NCBI GenBank assembly: GCA_903872505.1
Contig: CAIQKV010000092.1
Span: 1-55,917 of the forward strand
From: an uncultured Opitutia bacterium
GTDB taxonomy: Bacteria; Verrucomicrobiota; Verrucomicrobiia; Opitutales; Opitutaceae
Direction: 5' to 3'
DNA length: 55,917 bases
In this document: piece after piece, positions 24,916 through 32,372 of the stretch
How positions within the stretch are numbered: position 1 is the first letter of the stretch
How the letters are laid out: each line of letters begins with the position of its first letter
Translations under genes and position numbers: made by a program
The notes under the pieces: generated by a model
Told to the model about the DNA's origin: nothing
Seen by the model: the letters and a program-made list of their open reading frames with translations, nothing else
Databases searched by the model: none

Positions 24916-25434
24916 ATGCAGTACAAAAAAATCGTGATGGAACCGGACAAGAAGATCGCGCTCGTGGCGCACGACCACAAGAAGCGCGACCTGATCGAGT
25001 GGGCTAAATTCAACCGCGACCTGCTGGCGCACCACCAGGTCTATGCCACCGGCACGACCGGCCAGATGCTGGAGCGGGAACTCGGCTTCCCCATCATCAA
25101 GCTGCAAAGCGGGCCGCTGGGCGGCGACCAGCAGATCGGCGCGAAGATCGTGGATGGCGACATCGATTTCCTGATCTTCTTCTGGGATCCCCTGGAGCCG
25201 CAGCCGCACGATCCCGACGTGAAGGCGCTGCTGCGCATGGCCGTGGTCTGGAACATCCCGATCGCGTGCGACCGCGCCTCGGCGGACTTCATGATTTCCT
25301 CGCCGCTGATGGACAAGCGCTACCTCCGGATCGTGCCCGACTACGACGGCTACCGTGCGCGGGCGATCCCGGGCGCCGAACCGGAGGCTCCGGGGCAGAC
25401 GGAAATCCCGGCGCCCAGACGGACCGCGGCGTGA
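24916..25434 (+). CDS. mgsA: Methylglyoxal synthase
   Basis: MgsA converts dihydroxyacetone phosphate to methylglyoxal and phosphate, a bypass of lower glycolysis. The 172-residue protein has the phosphate-binding ATGTTGQML, the catalytic Asp in [12 protein letters not shown], the strongly conserved [20 protein letters not shown] (shown in part: [17 protein letters not shown]) and [15 protein letters not shown]-terminal tail of about 20 residues rich in Pro is extra. The ATG at 24916 was chosen; one at 24904 is also possible. It is divergent from the XRE gene. Confidence 0.96.
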   Translation: MQYKKIVMEPDKKIALVAHDHKKRDLIEWAKFNRDLLAHHQVYATGTTGQMLERELGFPIIKLQSGPLGGDQQIGAKIVDGDIDFLIFFWDPLEPQPHDPDVKALLRMAVVWNIPIACDRASADFMISSPLMDKRYLRIVPDYDGYRARAIPGAEPEAPGQTEIPAPRRTAA

Positions 25435-25492
25435 GCGCGGGGCCGAATTGAAGTTGTGGCGCCGCAGTTTTGCCGCGAAATGACGGCGTCCC

Positions 25493-25966
25493 ATGCCGTC
25501 CAAGCCCATTCCCGGTTCCTCGGGGGAAGTCCTGACCTGCCTGCCGTCGGCTTACGTGCCGCACGCGGCCACCGGGCTGCTGCACCTGCCGCGGTTTCTG
25601 GCCAAGTGCGAATACGTCAAAAAGCACGGCGCCCTGCCGGCCAGCTACGCGAAGAACTACCAGCGCGGCATGGACCGGTTTCTGTGCCAGCACCTCGGGG
25701 TCGAACCGGCCGCGGTGGAAAAGATCGTGCATGAGTGCCTTGAGGCCGGCCAAGACGAGGCCGAGCGCGACCGCCAGCTGCGGGTGCTCTTTCCCGCCGA
25801 CCTGCGTGTGGCCGCGTGGAACCGCGATTATGTGCAGAAGGGCATGACGCCGGGCGGCCGAGAGTTTCTGGCGGAGGCGCTCACCGCCATGGGCTGCGCC
25901 GACCGCGTCGGCCAGATCGTGAGCGTGGTGGACCTGATTGAATTTGACGAGGGCCGCCTCGCGTGA
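25493..25966 (+). CDS. DUF5069 family protein (first copy)
   Basis: The 157-residue soluble protein has the DUF5069 layout: a LPRFLAKCEYVKKHGALPASY-like segment (first part LPRFLAKCEYVKK), then KNYQRGMDRFLCQHLG, and a C-terminal half with EFLAEALTAMGCADR. No catalytic residues are known to me for this family and the function is unknown. It lies 58 bases after mgsA and may share its transcript. A second and better-matching copy occurs at 46581-47033. It is followed by REP-like repeats and a convergent small gene. Confidence 0.7.
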   Translation: MPSKPIPGSSGEVLTCLPSAYVPHAATGLLHLPRFLAKCEYVKKHGALPASYAKNYQRGMDRFLCQHLGVEPAAVEKIVHECLEAGQDEAERDRQLRVLFPADLRVAAWNRDYVQKGMTPGGREFLAEALTAMGCADRVGQIVSVVDLIEFDEGRLA

Positions 25967-25975
25967 GGCGGATAG

Positions 25976-26041
25976 CACGGGCCTCCCGCCCTGGGATTTT
26001 CCGCTCGCTTCACTTCTCACGGGTCAGGAGACCCGTGCCAC
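25976..26041. repeat. Paired REP-like palindromes (degenerate left, good right copy)
   Basis: The right half CACGGGTC-agga-GACCCGTG (26018-26037) is an 8-bp stem with a 4-base loop followed by CCAC. The left half CACGGGCCTCCCGCCCTG (25976-25993) is a decayed inverted copy. The same two-part layout appears in perfect form at 29465-29537. It lies just after the DUF5069 stop codon. Confidence 0.7.
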
Positions 26042-26057
26042 GGCGCGTGGTGGGGTG

Positions 26058-26090
26058 AAAAAAAGAGCCGCCCCAAAAAAGGAGCGGCTC
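26058..26090 (-). terminator. Intrinsic terminator of the lysine-rich micro-gene
   Basis: On the minus strand GAGCCGCTCC-TTTTTT-GGGGCGGCTC forms a 10-pair stem with one G-T pair and is followed by seven T residues. It begins 23 bases after the stop codon of the 15-codon ORF. It has no T-run on the plus strand, so it serves minus-strand transcription. Confidence 0.92.
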
Positions 26091-26113
26091 ATGGGTTGGA
26101 CGATGAAGAGGGA

Positions 26114-26161
26114 TTACTTCTTCTTTTTCTTCGTCTTTTTCTTAACGACTTTTTTAGCCAT
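26114..26161 (-). CDS. Lysine-rich 15-residue micro-protein
   Basis: The ORF encodes MAKKVVKKKTKKKKK, with ten Lys among 15 residues. An AAGGA-type ribosome binding site (AAAAAGGAACAACACAGC then ATG) stands at good distance, which is notable because most genes in the window lack one. The strong terminator at 26058-26090 follows directly. Such a peptide would bind nucleic acid or acidic surfaces, perhaps DNA, RNA or ribosomes; this is inferred from charge only. I do not recognise a family. The opposite strand codes for a Phe-rich shadow. Transcription may start in the 255 bases downstream of the oxidoreductase gene or come from that gene. Confidence 0.6.
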   Translation of the reverse strand: MAKKVVKKKTKKKKK

Positions 26162-26416
26162 GCTGTGTTGTTCCTTTTTGGTTAACGCCCGGCCGCATCA
26201 TCACGGAATCGGCAATGCGCGCGCGGGTTAGTGTGAATGTCTCCCGACGGGCGCAGGGGCGCAATACAAATGCACCGCCGCGATTTTTCCGGCCCGGTGC
26301 GTTTGCCGTCGGGAAAAATAAAATTTTCCATCGTCGCCGGGCGGACCCGCGATCCGAAGTCGCGGAGGATGGGCGGCGGATTTTATCGGCGGGGCGAGTC
26401 CCACTTCCCGCCGCGG
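26162..26416. other. Intergenic region between oxidoreductase and micro-gene
   Basis: These 255 bases hold no supported gene. An A+T-rich inverted repeat (GGAAAA ATAAAA TTTTCC, near 26312-26329) stands out. It could belong to the end of the oxidoreductase transcript or to a promoter for the micro-gene. No clear sigma-70 boxes were found. Confidence 0.5.
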
Positions 26417-27607
26417 CTATTTCCGGAAGTGCGCGGCGAGGCCGGCCGGCACGCGCGGCACCATGCGCAGCGCGCCGCCCGCGCGCAGCGACTCCGTGGC
26501 CATGCAGCCGGTGGCGATGCTCTCGCGTGCGGCCAGCGGCGAGGTCGCGGTTTTCCCGCCGTGGCGGGCGAACCGCAAAAATTCCGCCATGATCATCGGG
26601 TCGGCGCCGCCGTGCGTGCCGCGGCTGACGGGGATCCGGTAGGTGGCGTCGCCGCGGGCGTCGTAACCCTGCTTGCGCCGGTTCCACACGCGCACGTGCG
26701 TGCCGGGTTCGCCGTTGCCGAAGTTTTCCAGCCGGCCCTCCGTGCCGATGACCATGTAGTTGCGCCAGTAGTCCGGCGTATAGTGGCACTGCGCGTAGGT
26801 CGCGAAGACGCCGTTATCGAGCTGCATCTGCACCGAGCTGAGGTCCTCGACATCGATCCGGTGGTTGAGCCCGCGCATCTTGGTGGGCGGAAAGGCCGCG
26901 AGCTGCATCTCGTCCGGCCGCGGGCGAGTGGGGCCCTTTTCCCGCGGCTTCCGGCCCGGGAGCGCACCGTAAAGCGTGAGCCCGCCCAGGGCGTTGACCT
27001 TCCGGCTGTAGCCGTTGCAAAGCCAGTGGATGATATCGAGGTCGTGCGCCGCCTTCTGCAGCAGCAGGCCCGTGGTGTAGCGCCGCTCGGCGTGCCAGTC
27101 GCGGAAATAGAAGTCGCCGCCATGGCCGACGAAATGCCGCACCCAGCAGGCCTTCACCTCGCCGATGGCGCCGGCGTCGATCAGGGCCTTCATTTTTTGC
27201 ACGAACGGCATGTGGCGCATGTTGTGGCCGACGTAGAGGCGGGCGCCCGTCCGGGCCGCCGCGCGCAGGATGCGGTCGCAACCGGCGATGGTCAGCGCCA
27301 TCGGCTTCTCCAGGTAGATCGCGAGGCCGCGCGCCGCGGCGGCCACCGCCTGGGCTTCGTGCAGGAAATCCGGCGTCGCGATGATGACGGCGTCGAGCGG
27401 CCGCGCCAGCAGCGCCCGGCAGTCTCCCGTGGTGAAGAGGCCGGCGCCGTACTCCTGGCGATTCCGGGCGAGGGTGGCGTCGCTCACATCGCAGCAGGCG
27501 ACGACCCGCGCGCCGCGGCCGGGCCGGTGCGCGAGCGCGCCGAGGAGCTGGCCGCGTCCGCCGGAGCCGATGACGCCAATCTGCAGGTCGGAGTTTTTTG
27601 ATTTCAT
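26417..27607 (-). CDS. Gfo/Idh/MocA family oxidoreductase
   Basis: The 396-residue protein starts MKSKNSDLQIGVIGSGGRGQ, with the NAD(P)-binding GSGGRG turn. The catalytic lysine lies in YLEKPMALT and a further active-site motif in LLLQKAAHDLDIIHWL. Such enzymes oxidise or reduce sugars and inositols with NAD(P). There is no export signal. The downstream part includes FGNGEPGTHVRVWNRRKQGY, typical of verrucomicrobial and planctomycete members. It begins 19 bases after an AraC regulator gene on the same strand, so the regulator and enzyme form one unit; a sugar-responsive role is inferred. Confidence 0.9.
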   Translation of the reverse strand: MKSKNSDLQIGVIGSGGRGQLLGALAHRPGRGARVVACCDVSDATLARNRQEYGAGLFTTGDCRALLARPLDAVIIATPDFLHEAQAVAAAARGLAIYLEKPMALTIAGCDRILRAAARTGARLYVGHNMRHMPFVQKMKALIDAGAIGEVKACWVRHFVGHGGDFYFRDWHAERRYTTGLLLQKAAHDLDIIHWLCNGYSRKVNALGGLTLYGALPGRKPREKGPTRPRPDEMQLAAFPPTKMRGLNHRIDVEDLSSVQMQLDNGVFATYAQCHYTPDYWRNYMVIGTEGRLENFGNGEPGTHVRVWNRRKQGYDARGDATYRIPVSRGTHGGADPMIMAEFLRFARHGGKTATSPLAARESIATGCMATESLRAGGALRMVPRVPAGLAAHFRK

Positions 27608-27626
27608 GATTGGGAAAGGGTGGGGC

Positions 27627-28475
27627 TCAGGCCGGGGCGGGCAGGTGGTGTTTGCGGCGGTAGGCGAGGGGCCGCTGCTGGTTGGCGTAGTTCCGGAAGG
27701 CCTGGTAAAAGGGCGCGACGGAAGCGAAGCCGCTCTCCAAGGCAACGTCCACCACCTTGGTGTCGGTGGTGATGAGCAGCCGCTGGGCATGCGAGACCCG
27801 CAGGCGCGTGACATACTCCCACACGCTCACGCCGCACTGCTTCTTGAACACGCGCATGAGGTATTTCGGATGCAGCCCGGCGTCGGCGGCGATGGCGGGC
27901 ACCGTCAGCGGGTCGCGGTAATGCTCCGCGATGTACCGGGTGACGCGCGCGATCTGGCCGGCGCCTTCCAGGCCCGCGTGCGGGTGAGGGCGGGGCCGGG
28001 ACGTGGCGAGCGCGAGGCGGTGAAAGCGCGCCTCCATTTCCAGCAGCAGCACGCGGCGGCGACCGGGATTCCGGCTGTTGGCGTCGTCGAGCCAGCGCTC
28101 GAGCTGCGGCCCGTCGGCGGGATCCGGCCGGTCGGAGACCACCTCGCCGCTGAGCAGCCGGTCCTGCAGGCCGTGCGGCAGCTGCCACTGCAGAAACCAC
28201 GCGAGCGGCAGGGTGATCCAGATGCCGCGCCCGACGATGCCCGGGGTGACGGTCTGGTGGGGCACGCCGCCCCAGAGCACGGTGAACCGGCCGGCCTCAA
28301 CCGGCGTGATCGTGCCGCCGTGCAGGTAGGAGAAGCCGCCATCGAAGAGAAAATTCACCTCGATATCCGGATGCGTGTGCGGGGCCGCCATCATGCCGGC
28401 GTCGTCCATCCGCCAGACGTGAAAACCCAGCTCCAGCTCGTGCCGGGTGGCGGCGGGTCGGGAGGAGGGCGGCAT
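27627..28475 (-). CDS. AraC family transcriptional regulator
   Basis: The 282-residue protein has an N-terminal cupin sensor domain (HTHPDIEVNFLFDGGFSYLHGG) and a C-terminal double helix-turn-helix. The HTH region reads PLTVPAIAADAGLHPKYLMR, VFKKQCGVSVWEYVTRLRVS and VALESGFASVAPFYQAFR. The Gfo/Idh/MocA oxidoreductase follows by 19 bases, and a PhyH-like gene is divergent across a 73-base gap. It probably controls these genes in response to a sugar or related ligand. The inverted repeat at 28510-28525 in the divergent gap is a candidate binding site. Confidence 0.92.
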   Translation of the reverse strand: MPPSSRPAATRHELELGFHVWRMDDAGMMAAPHTHPDIEVNFLFDGGFSYLHGGTITPVEAGRFTVLWGGVPHQTVTPGIVGRGIWITLPLAWFLQWQLPHGLQDRLLSGEVVSDRPDPADGPQLERWLDDANSRNPGRRRVLLLEMEARFHRLALATSRPRPHPHAGLEGAGQIARVTRYIAEHYRDPLTVPAIAADAGLHPKYLMRVFKKQCGVSVWEYVTRLRVSHAQRLLITTDTKVVDVALESGFASVAPFYQAFRNYANQQRPLAYRRKHHLPAPA

Positions 28476-28509
28476 AAAGGTTACTTAACAATAAAATGTT
28501 GGGAGTAAA

Positions 28510-28525
28510 CGGAAAGAAGTTTCCG
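28510..28525. promoter_or_regulatory. Inverted repeat in the AraC/PhyH divergent gap
   Basis: CGGAAA-GAAG-TTTCCG has perfect 6-bp arms. It lies in the 73-base gap between the divergent AraC and PhyH-like genes, an A+T-rich stretch compared with the flanks. An AraC-type operator is possible, but such proteins usually bind direct repeats, so confidence is low. Confidence 0.35.
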
Positions 28526-28548
28526 AATAGTTCAACTACAGTGCCCCC

Positions 28549-29457
28549 ATGGAACGCTTTCACGACCACCACACGACCCCGCCCAAGATTGAGCAGCCCA
28601 ACGCCCGCATCCCCACGGAGCTGGAGGAATACCTGTTTGACCTGAACGGCTTCGTCATCATCCGCGGCGCGCTCTCGAAGGCGGAGGTGGCCGATTGCAA
28701 CGCCCGCATCGACCAGATCCCGCGGTCGCTGCCGCGGCTCGGCTGGTACGGCTGGGTGCAGCGCGAGGATCATCCCGAGCACCGCGGCATCAGCTACCAG
28801 CAGGTGTACGAGCTCGGTGGGGCGTTCGAGCGGATGATCGACCACCCGAGCTACATCAACTTCGTGCTGCGCTTCATTGGCGGGCAGGACACCTTCGACT
28901 ACCACCACGGCCCGCTCTTCATCGACGAGAACTTCTTCACCATCCGCGGGCCCGGCGAGGCGATCACGCTGCACGCCGGCGGCCACGACCGCTGCAAGCG
29001 CATGCAGTTCCGCTATCACAACGGCCGCTTCCACTGCGCGCAGATCAACGTGCTCATCGCCCACACCGACATCGGTCCCGGCGACGGCGCGACGATGGTC
29101 ATCCCCGGCTCGCACAAGTCCAACATCGTCCACCCGGAGTTTCTCAAACCCGGACGCGGTGAGGAATGGATGGAGGGCAAGGGCGGCTCGGTCGACGGCG
29201 TGGCCGGCGCGCAGGAGGTCCACATGCAGGCGGGCGACGCGATCGTGTTCGTGGACGCGACCTGCCACGGCTCGGCCAAGCGCGCGAATCCCGGCGAGCG
29301 GCGCATCAGCGTCTATCGTTACGGCTCCTCGTGGAACCGCACCCGCTGGGGCTATCACGCCTCGCCGGACCTGCTGGCGCGGGTCAACCCCTTTGCCAAG
29401 AAAATGATCCACCCGCAGGAATACGTCCGCCCGCCCGGCACGCCGACGCGGTGGTGA
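28549..29457 (+). CDS. Phytanoyl-CoA dioxygenase family protein, planctomycete-type
   Basis: The 302-residue protein resembles PhyH-like proteins common in Planctomycetes and Verrucomicrobia. Its core reads ITLHAGGHDR, FHCAQINVLIAHTDIGPGDG and ATMVIPGSHKSNIVHP, with a late VDATCHGSAKRANPGERR that holds the distal His and Arg. The usual His-x-Asp after a Trp is not seen at its normal place; HTD in the AHTDIGPGDG stretch or HAG in LHAGGHD would have to serve. It is divergent from the AraC regulator. Substrate is unknown and activity uncertain. Confidence 0.8.
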   Translation: MERFHDHHTTPPKIEQPNARIPTELEEYLFDLNGFVIIRGALSKAEVADCNARIDQIPRSLPRLGWYGWVQREDHPEHRGISYQQVYELGGAFERMIDHPSYINFVLRFIGGQDTFDYHHGPLFIDENFFTIRGPGEAITLHAGGHDRCKRMQFRYHNGRFHCAQINVLIAHTDIGPGDGATMVIPGSHKSNIVHPEFLKPGRGEEWMEGKGGSVDGVAGAQEVHMQAGDAIVFVDATCHGSAKRANPGERRISVYRYGSSWNRTRWGYHASPDLLARVNPFAKKMIHPQEYVRPPGTPTRW

Positions 29458-29464
29458 GGCTGAC

Positions 29465-29537
29465 GTGGCACGGGTCTCCCGACCCGTGTCTGGAGTGGTC
29501 CCTGATTTTGAAACACGGGTCGGGAGACCCGTGCCAC
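29465..29537. repeat. Twin REP-like element with perfect 25-bp inverted arms
   Basis: The arm 29465-29489 (GTGGCACGGGTCTCCCGACC...) and the arm 29513-29537 are exact reverse complements over 25 bases. Each arm is itself a hairpin: CACGGGTC-TCCC-GACCCGTG and CACGGGTC-GGGA-GACCCGTG. The layout matches that at 25976-26041. It lies in the gap after the PhyH-like gene and probably belongs to a dispersed REP/BIME-like family. Confidence 0.85.
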
Positions 29538-29538
29538 A

Positions 29539-29580
29539 GCGATCAGTCAGGGTCGCCGACCCTGCCAATCCGTTGATCGC
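29539..29580. repeat. Nested palindrome
   Basis: Outer arms GCGATCA/TGATCGC (29539-29545 and 29574-29580) enclose the inner palindrome CAGGGTC-GCC-GACCCTG (29548-29564). It follows the twin REP element directly. Confidence 0.75.
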
Positions 29581-29640
29581 GTAGAATGCGAGCTTGCTCG
29601 CGCTGGAAAGATGAAGCGCCTGCAAGCAGGCGGCCTACAA
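29581..29640. repeat. Second REP-like unit with two hairpins
   Basis: GCGAGC-TT-GCTCGC (29588-29601) and GCCTGC-AA-GCAGGC (29618-29631) form two perfect 6-bp stems, enclosed by GTAG at the left and CTAC at the right. It ends next to the stop codon of the convergent gene at 29642 and could help end transcription from both sides. Confidence 0.75.
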
Positions 29641-29641
29641 A

Positions 29642-30526
29642 CTATTCCGCCAGCAGCCGCTCACAGAGCGTGATCAGGCGCGCGCGCAGCGGCTCGCCGC
29701 GGGTGGTGAAGCCGCGCTGGGCGCGTTCATATTCCTCCCGGCCGGCGGCGGTCTCGATGGCGATCGGTGCAAACCCGAGCGCGCCCAGGTCGTAGGGGCT
29801 CGCGCGCATGTCCACCTCGCGGATGTCGCGCGCGAGCTCGAAGCAGTCGGCCAGCAGCTCGCTGGGCGTGAAGGGCGCCAGTTTGAACGCCCACTTGTAG
29901 AGGTCCATGTTGGCGTGGAGGCAACCGCGCTGCTCGTGCTCGGACACCGTCTCCCGTGCGGGCTGGACGCGGTTGAGCGGCCGCGCGGGCGGCGTGAAGA
30001 AGCGGAACGCGTCGTGATGCGTGCAGCACAGCGCCTGGCCCTCGACGATGCGGGCGAGTTCCCCGGGCGAAAAGCGCAGCGGCCAGCCGTGGTGGCGGAC
30101 CTTGTCGGGGGCCTGCCGGTAGACCATCGCCCACTCGTGCAGGCCGAAGCACCCGAAAAACGGCGGCCGCTCGCGCATCGCCGCCAGCAGGTCGCGCAGC
30201 CACGCGACAAACTCGCGGCGCGCCGGGCGCAGTGTCGCCGGATCGACCCCCACGCCCCCCGCGGTCTCGCGGTACCCCGGCCGGCGGAGAAATTCCCGCG
30301 CGGCTTCTCCGGCCAGGACCACGTCCGGCCCGGGATGCCAGCGGCGCAGCCACGCCGGCCGGAACGCGTAGTAGCTGAACAAAAAATCGTAGACGGGATG
30401 TTTTTCGCCCCGCGCCGCCCGTGCCTGGTGCGGCCCCAGCCACATCTGCACGCGGGCCTCGTGCGCCGCCTGGCGGGCCTGCCACTCGGGCTCGGCAAGC
30501 ACGGTGATGGACGGGGTGGCCTGCAT
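29642..30526 (-). CDS. Conserved protein of uncertain function (named 3-methyladenine DNA glycosylase in some genomes)
   Basis: The 294-residue protein begins with a charged region (EPEWQARQAAHEARVQMWLG) and the conserved core HQARAARGEKHPVYDFLF, SYYAFRPAWLRRWHPGPDVV. Close homologues in actinobacteria and other groups are often labelled 3-methyladenine DNA glycosylase, but I see no AlkA or Tag motifs, so that name is doubtful. Later it has FFGCFGLHEWAMVYR and a Cys/His-containing part (ALCCTHHDAFRFF, EQRGCLHANMDLYKW) that might bind metal. It is convergent with the PhyH-like gene. Function is unknown. Confidence 0.7.
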   Translation of the reverse strand: MQATPSITVLAEPEWQARQAAHEARVQMWLGPHQARAARGEKHPVYDFLFSYYAFRPAWLRRWHPGPDVVLAGEAAREFLRRPGYRETAGGVGVDPATLRPARREFVAWLRDLLAAMRERPPFFGCFGLHEWAMVYRQAPDKVRHHGWPLRFSPGELARIVEGQALCCTHHDAFRFFTPPARPLNRVQPARETVSEHEQRGCLHANMDLYKWAFKLAPFTPSELLADCFELARDIREVDMRASPYDLGALGFAPIAIETAAGREEYERAQRGFTTRGEPLRARLITLCERLLAE

Positions 30527-30588
30527 GACGACGGAATGGAACTCAGGCGCCGCTCCCGCCGCGGCGATCAGGGTGAAAAGCCATGCGG

Positions 30589-31518
30589 CTATGGGCGCTG
30601 AAGCATCCGGCGGACGCCCTCGATCGGCGTCTCGGTGATCGGCGCGAGGGCGAAGGGCGAGCGCGCCGCGAAGGCCTCCACCGCCAGCGGGTGGTTCAGG
30701 ATCGGTCCGCTCAGGCCGGCATCCACGGTCTTGAGCTGGGACGCGGAGAACAGCTTGGTCGCGACGCTGATGGCGAGATCGAGCAGGGCGCCGGTGGACT
30801 CGAGGACAATCCGGCGGGCCGGTTCGTCGCGCTCGCCGGCGAGGCGGAGCACGGTGGGGGCGAAAGCCGCGATGTAGCGGCTGGAATGGGCGTGCGTGTA
30901 GAAATGGCTCGCCAGCACGCTGGCGTTGGCCGCGCCGCCGAGCTCGGCGTAGGCGCGGACCGCGGGACCGAGCCGGGACGGCGGCGCCCAGCCCTGGAGC
31001 TCAAGCAGGCCCTGGGCGAGGGCGCGCCGGCCGAGATCGTAGCCGCTGCCCGGGTCGCCAAACCGCCAGCCCAGCCCGCCGGCGAAGTGCACGGAGCCGT
31101 CGGGCGCGCGGGCCGCCACGAACGAGCCGGTGCCCGAGTGCAGCGCCAGGCCGGCGTGTCCGTGCGTGGCGAGTTCGAGGATCGGCAGGGAGTCGTCGCC
31201 CGTCACGACGCGGCCAAACCCGGTGAGGCCGGCGGCAAATTCCTGCCAGAACCCGCGGCTGCCGGCCATGCAGAGCAGGGTGTCCGTGATGAGATCCGGT
31301 TCCCCGGCGGGCAGACCCTGGGTGCCGGTGGCGTGAGTGGCCGCCTGCGCGCGCAGGGAACTGAGCGCGGCGTTGAGGATGGAGGCGGCGGCCGCGGAGC
31401 CGACCACGCTCGGGTTGCAGCCGGTGCCGATGTGGCAGGCGACCATGTTGCCGGCCGGATCGACCAGGACGCACTCGGTCTTGGTGCCGCCGCCATCCAC
31501 GCCGATTTTGTAGCTCAT
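30589..31518 (-). CDS. BadF/BadG/BcrA-type sugar kinase (N-acetylglucosamine kinase-like)
   Basis: The 309-residue protein has the ASKHA phosphate-binding motif GVDGGGTKTECVLVD at its N-terminus, and LALHSGTGSFVAAR and WRFGDPGSGYDLGRRAL in the middle. These match N-acetylglucosamine kinases of the BadF group. It would phosphorylate an amino sugar with ATP. The ATG at 31518 fits the family; a few codons upstream are possible. It ends in TAG. The SIS-domain gene upstream on the same strand (17-base gap) supports amino-sugar metabolism. Confidence 0.85.
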   Translation of the reverse strand: MSYKIGVDGGGTKTECVLVDPAGNMVACHIGTGCNPSVVGSAAAASILNAALSSLRAQAATHATGTQGLPAGEPDLITDTLLCMAGSRGFWQEFAAGLTGFGRVVTGDDSLPILELATHGHAGLALHSGTGSFVAARAPDGSVHFAGGLGWRFGDPGSGYDLGRRALAQGLLELQGWAPPSRLGPAVRAYAELGGAANASVLASHFYTHAHSSRYIAAFAPTVLRLAGERDEPARRIVLESTGALLDLAISVATKLFSASQLKTVDAGLSGPILNHPLAVEAFAARSPFALAPITETPIEGVRRMLQRP

Positions 31519-31535
31519 GGTCGGACGGACGGGCG

Positions 31536-32261
31536 TCACAGCTGGCGGCTGAGGCGGCCCTTGTATTTCTCGGCGAGCGCGTGGTTGTAATCCATCGAGC
31601 CCGGCACGTTCTGGCTGCGCAGCACGGGCAGCGGATGGCCGTGGGCCCTGAGCCAGTCGGTGACGGCGAGCATGAGCAGGTTGAGCAGCAACGCGCTGGT
31701 GAGGGTGGAAGTGGGCCCGGCAAAGAGTCCCGGCGCGGCCTCGACGATGGCGTCACCGGGCACGCCGCCGTTGTCGAGCACGTCGTCGGCGACCTCGTGG
31801 AGCTTTTTACCGCCGGGATGCACGGTGGCGGCGGTGGTGGACATGGCCATCGCGGTGAGGCCGACGACGTGCAGGCCCTTCGCCTTGGCGTAGAGCGCGA
31901 CCTCGAGGGGCGAGCTATTCTTGCCGGAATTGGAGATGACGATGATCGTCTCGCCCGGCAGCAGCTGGTACTGGCGGTCGTGCCGCTCGACGAGCTTGGT
32001 GCCGTAACCGACGAGGTTCTCGACGAAGCCGGCGGTGGGATCGATGATGCCGTTGACGCAGACGAGCCCGCCGGCGCGGCCGATGACCTCCCGGGCGATG
32101 ATGTCGCTGTGTCCGCTGCCGAACATGTGGATCATGCCGCCGCGCGCGACGCTGGCGCCGATGATGGGCGCGAGCCGCGCGATGACCGGGGCATTTTTGT
32201 CCCGCACGCGGGCGAGAAGGTCGAGGGCGCGGGCGTAGTAGGTGTCGGGGAGCGAGGGCAT
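31536..32261 (-). CDS. SIS domain protein (UPF0309-type)
   Basis: The 241-residue protein has the sugar-isomerase fold, with the phospho-sugar binding Ser/Thr loops FGSGHSDIIARE and VISNSGKNSSPLEVA. These loops are typical of UPF0309 proteins. The ATG at 32261 (MPSLPDTYYARAL) was chosen; upstream residues have no family similarity. It sits 17 bases ahead of the amino-sugar kinase gene in the same direction. Together they suggest handling of a phosphorylated amino sugar, such as N-acetylglucosamine or N-acetylmuramic acid. The exact reaction is unknown. Confidence 0.85.
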   Translation of the reverse strand: MPSLPDTYYARALDLLARVRDKNAPVIARLAPIIGASVARGGMIHMFGSGHSDIIAREVIGRAGGLVCVNGIIDPTAGFVENLVGYGTKLVERHDRQYQLLPGETIIVISNSGKNSSPLEVALYAKAKGLHVVGLTAMAMSTTAATVHPGGKKLHEVADDVLDNGGVPGDAIVEAAPGLFAGPTSTLTSALLLNLLMLAVTDWLRAHGHPLPVLRSQNVPGSMDYNHALAEKYKGRLSRQL

Positions 32262-32372
32262 GGCGGGATCAATCAAACGCGGCGGCTGCAAAAGCCGACA
32301 AAAAAGCTTCCGTGCGGAGGCCCCGGCTGAGAGGGTGGACGGCAGTCCTGCTGGATTAACCCCCCGAATCCC

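Noticed and set aside
25938..26231. Plus-strand frame with a Phe-rich run (FFFFFVFFLTTF) over the micro-gene
   Set aside because: It is the reverse strand of the Lys-rich codons, has no ribosome binding site and runs through the minus-strand terminator.
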